The notes beneath the pieces are model-generated. The model searched no databases and was not told the origin of the DNA. It saw only the letters and a list, made by a program, of their open reading frames with translations. Below, piece after piece: positions 11,105-11,652 of a DNA stretch of 11,652 bases. The stretch comes from JBOGVA01 sp050692195. GTDB taxonomy: Bacteria; Actinomycetota; UBA4738. The DNA is taken from NCBI GenBank assembly GCA_050692195.1, contig JBOGVA010000099.1:1-11652 (forward strand), given 5' to 3'. A program made the translations under genes and the position numbers. The stretch's first letter is position 1. Each line of letters starts with the position of its first letter.

Positions 11105-11531
11105 GGAACGAGAACTTCCCATCGGGTTCGAGGATGGCCAGCCTCACCTCGGCCAGCTTCCCGATGCCCTGTTGGCGAGCGCCTTCCTTGAGGTCGTCGA
11201 TCGTGAGCCGTTCGACCTGAAGGGCCTTGTCGATCGGCCGGCCATCCCGCACGACCACAACTGGCAAGCCCTCGATCACGGGCCGGCTGCCCTTCCACCG
11301 GAAGCCCACATAGGAAAGCCCCACGATCAGCAGGCCGATTGTTCCGACCGCCAGCATTGCTCCGGTGAGCGACTGGTCTTCCTGGGTGACGCCCTGTTGG
11401 ACCAGGTCGCCGATGGTGATCAGCAAGATCAGCTCGAGGGCCGAGAGCTCGGACAGCTCCTTCTTCCCCATGGCACGGGTCAACACCAGGATGAAGAAGA
11501 AGATGACGGTGGTTCGAACGACGATCTCCAT
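11052..11531 (-). CDS. DUF421 (YetF-like) membrane protein
   Basis: A 159-aa member of the DUF421/YetF family of unknown biochemical role. Membrane segments lie about 6-19, 33-49 and 57-76, with the family pattern GKKELSELSALELILLITIG between the first two. The soluble C-terminal domain follows: PVVVVRDGRPI (90-100), ERLTIDDLKEGARQQGI and LAEVRLAILEPDGKFSFL. Length is at the short end of the family. The stop lies 53 nt inside the convergent cyclase gene, so the last about 17 residues (VEEQQGPPPEDHRGR) are encoded opposite the cyclase tail. Its ATG shares one base with the stop of the upstream partial gene (TGATG), showing translational coupling on the minus strand; it has no good ribosome site of its own. 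Confidence 0.88.
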   Translation of the reverse strand: MEIVVRTTVIFFFILVLTRAMGKKELSELSALELILLITIGDLVQQGVTQEDQSLTGAMLAVGTIGLLIVGLSYVGFRWKGSRPVIEGLPVVVVRDGRPIDKALQVERLTIDDLKEGARQQGIGKLAEVRLAILEPDGKFSFLRVEEQQGPPPEDHRGR

Positions 11532-11652
11532 CAGGGCATCACCACAGTGGAGTACCGAACCTCGACGACCGGCCGGCCGGCGACCAGAACCGATGTGGTG
11601 GCGCCCGCGACAAACTGCCCAACGGGCACCATCACCCCCTCCATGTTGATCT
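11531..11652 (-). CDS. Partial unknown gene at the right edge, upstream of the DUF421 gene
   Basis: An open frame enters from the right edge on the minus strand and ends at TGA 11533-11531, which shares its last base with the ATG of the DUF421 gene. The visible residues include MEGVMVPVGQFVAGATTSVL and end EVRYSTVVMP, with strong third-position GC as in real genes here. An ATG at 11644-11642 would give a 37-aa protein, but the frame is open beyond it, so the gene may well extend out of the window. No family is recognised. Confidence 0.5.
   Translation of the reverse strand, partial: INMEGVMVPVGQFVAGATTSVLVAGRPVVEVRYSTVVMP

Noticed and set aside
1..11652. CRISPR array, insertion sequence or prophage structural genes
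   Set aside because: No spaced direct repeats, transposase or phage structural motifs were seen; the only tandem repeat is the two-copy heptad in the coiled-coil gene.

Overview
The window is high-GC bacterial DNA, and its gene content points to an uncultivated Actinomycetota-like lineage. The indicators are a DUF4446 protein, a PknB-type membrane Ser/Thr kinase, an RsbW-like ATPase, frequent GTG starts, and genes joined by 4-nt stop/start overlaps. The species cannot be named from the sequence.

Left part (1 to about 3167): accessory DNA. It holds a minus-strand pair (a 116-aa unknown protein and a 48-aa basic protein overlapping by GTGA), then on the plus strand a short lipoprotein-like ORF with a poly-C tract, a membrane-anchored staphylococcal-type nuclease with an Excalibur-like C-terminus, a voltage-gated-type K+ channel, and a membrane-anchored coiled-coil protein. 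This part ends at the 3' half (anticodon stem to acceptor end) of a tRNA-Leu(CAG) with no 5' half. That is the usual scar of integration into a tRNA gene. By orientation, the element lies to the left and its intact tRNA and probable integrase are outside the window.

Middle (3168 to 4647): a Phd/YefM-type antitoxin and VapC toxin stand directly beside the tRNA scar. They are followed by a small RsbW/SpoIIAB-like ATPase gene. A symmetric hairpin separates this gene from the convergent kinase operon.

Minus-strand operon (7355 to 4663): larC (nickel-pincer cofactor synthesis, C-terminally short and diverged), a 38-aa charged protein, and a transmembrane Ser/Thr kinase whose outer part is a helical domain rather than PASTA repeats. 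The 38-aa gene and the kinase overlap by GTGA.

Right part (7434 to 11652): a plus-strand run of a DUF4446 membrane protein, a bactofilin, serS (seryl-tRNA synthetase, apparently starting at CTG) and a GAF-GGDEF diguanylate cyclase that overlaps serS by GTGA. A DUF421/YetF-like gene converges on the cyclase with a 53-nt tail overlap. A partial gene running off the right edge overlaps the DUF421 start by one base (TGATG).

No CRISPR array, rRNA, intact tRNA, transposase or integrase was seen. I found no clear new multi-gene defence system. The best leads are the tRNA-Leu scar and its cargo, the unusual serS start, and the two very small translationally coupled genes.
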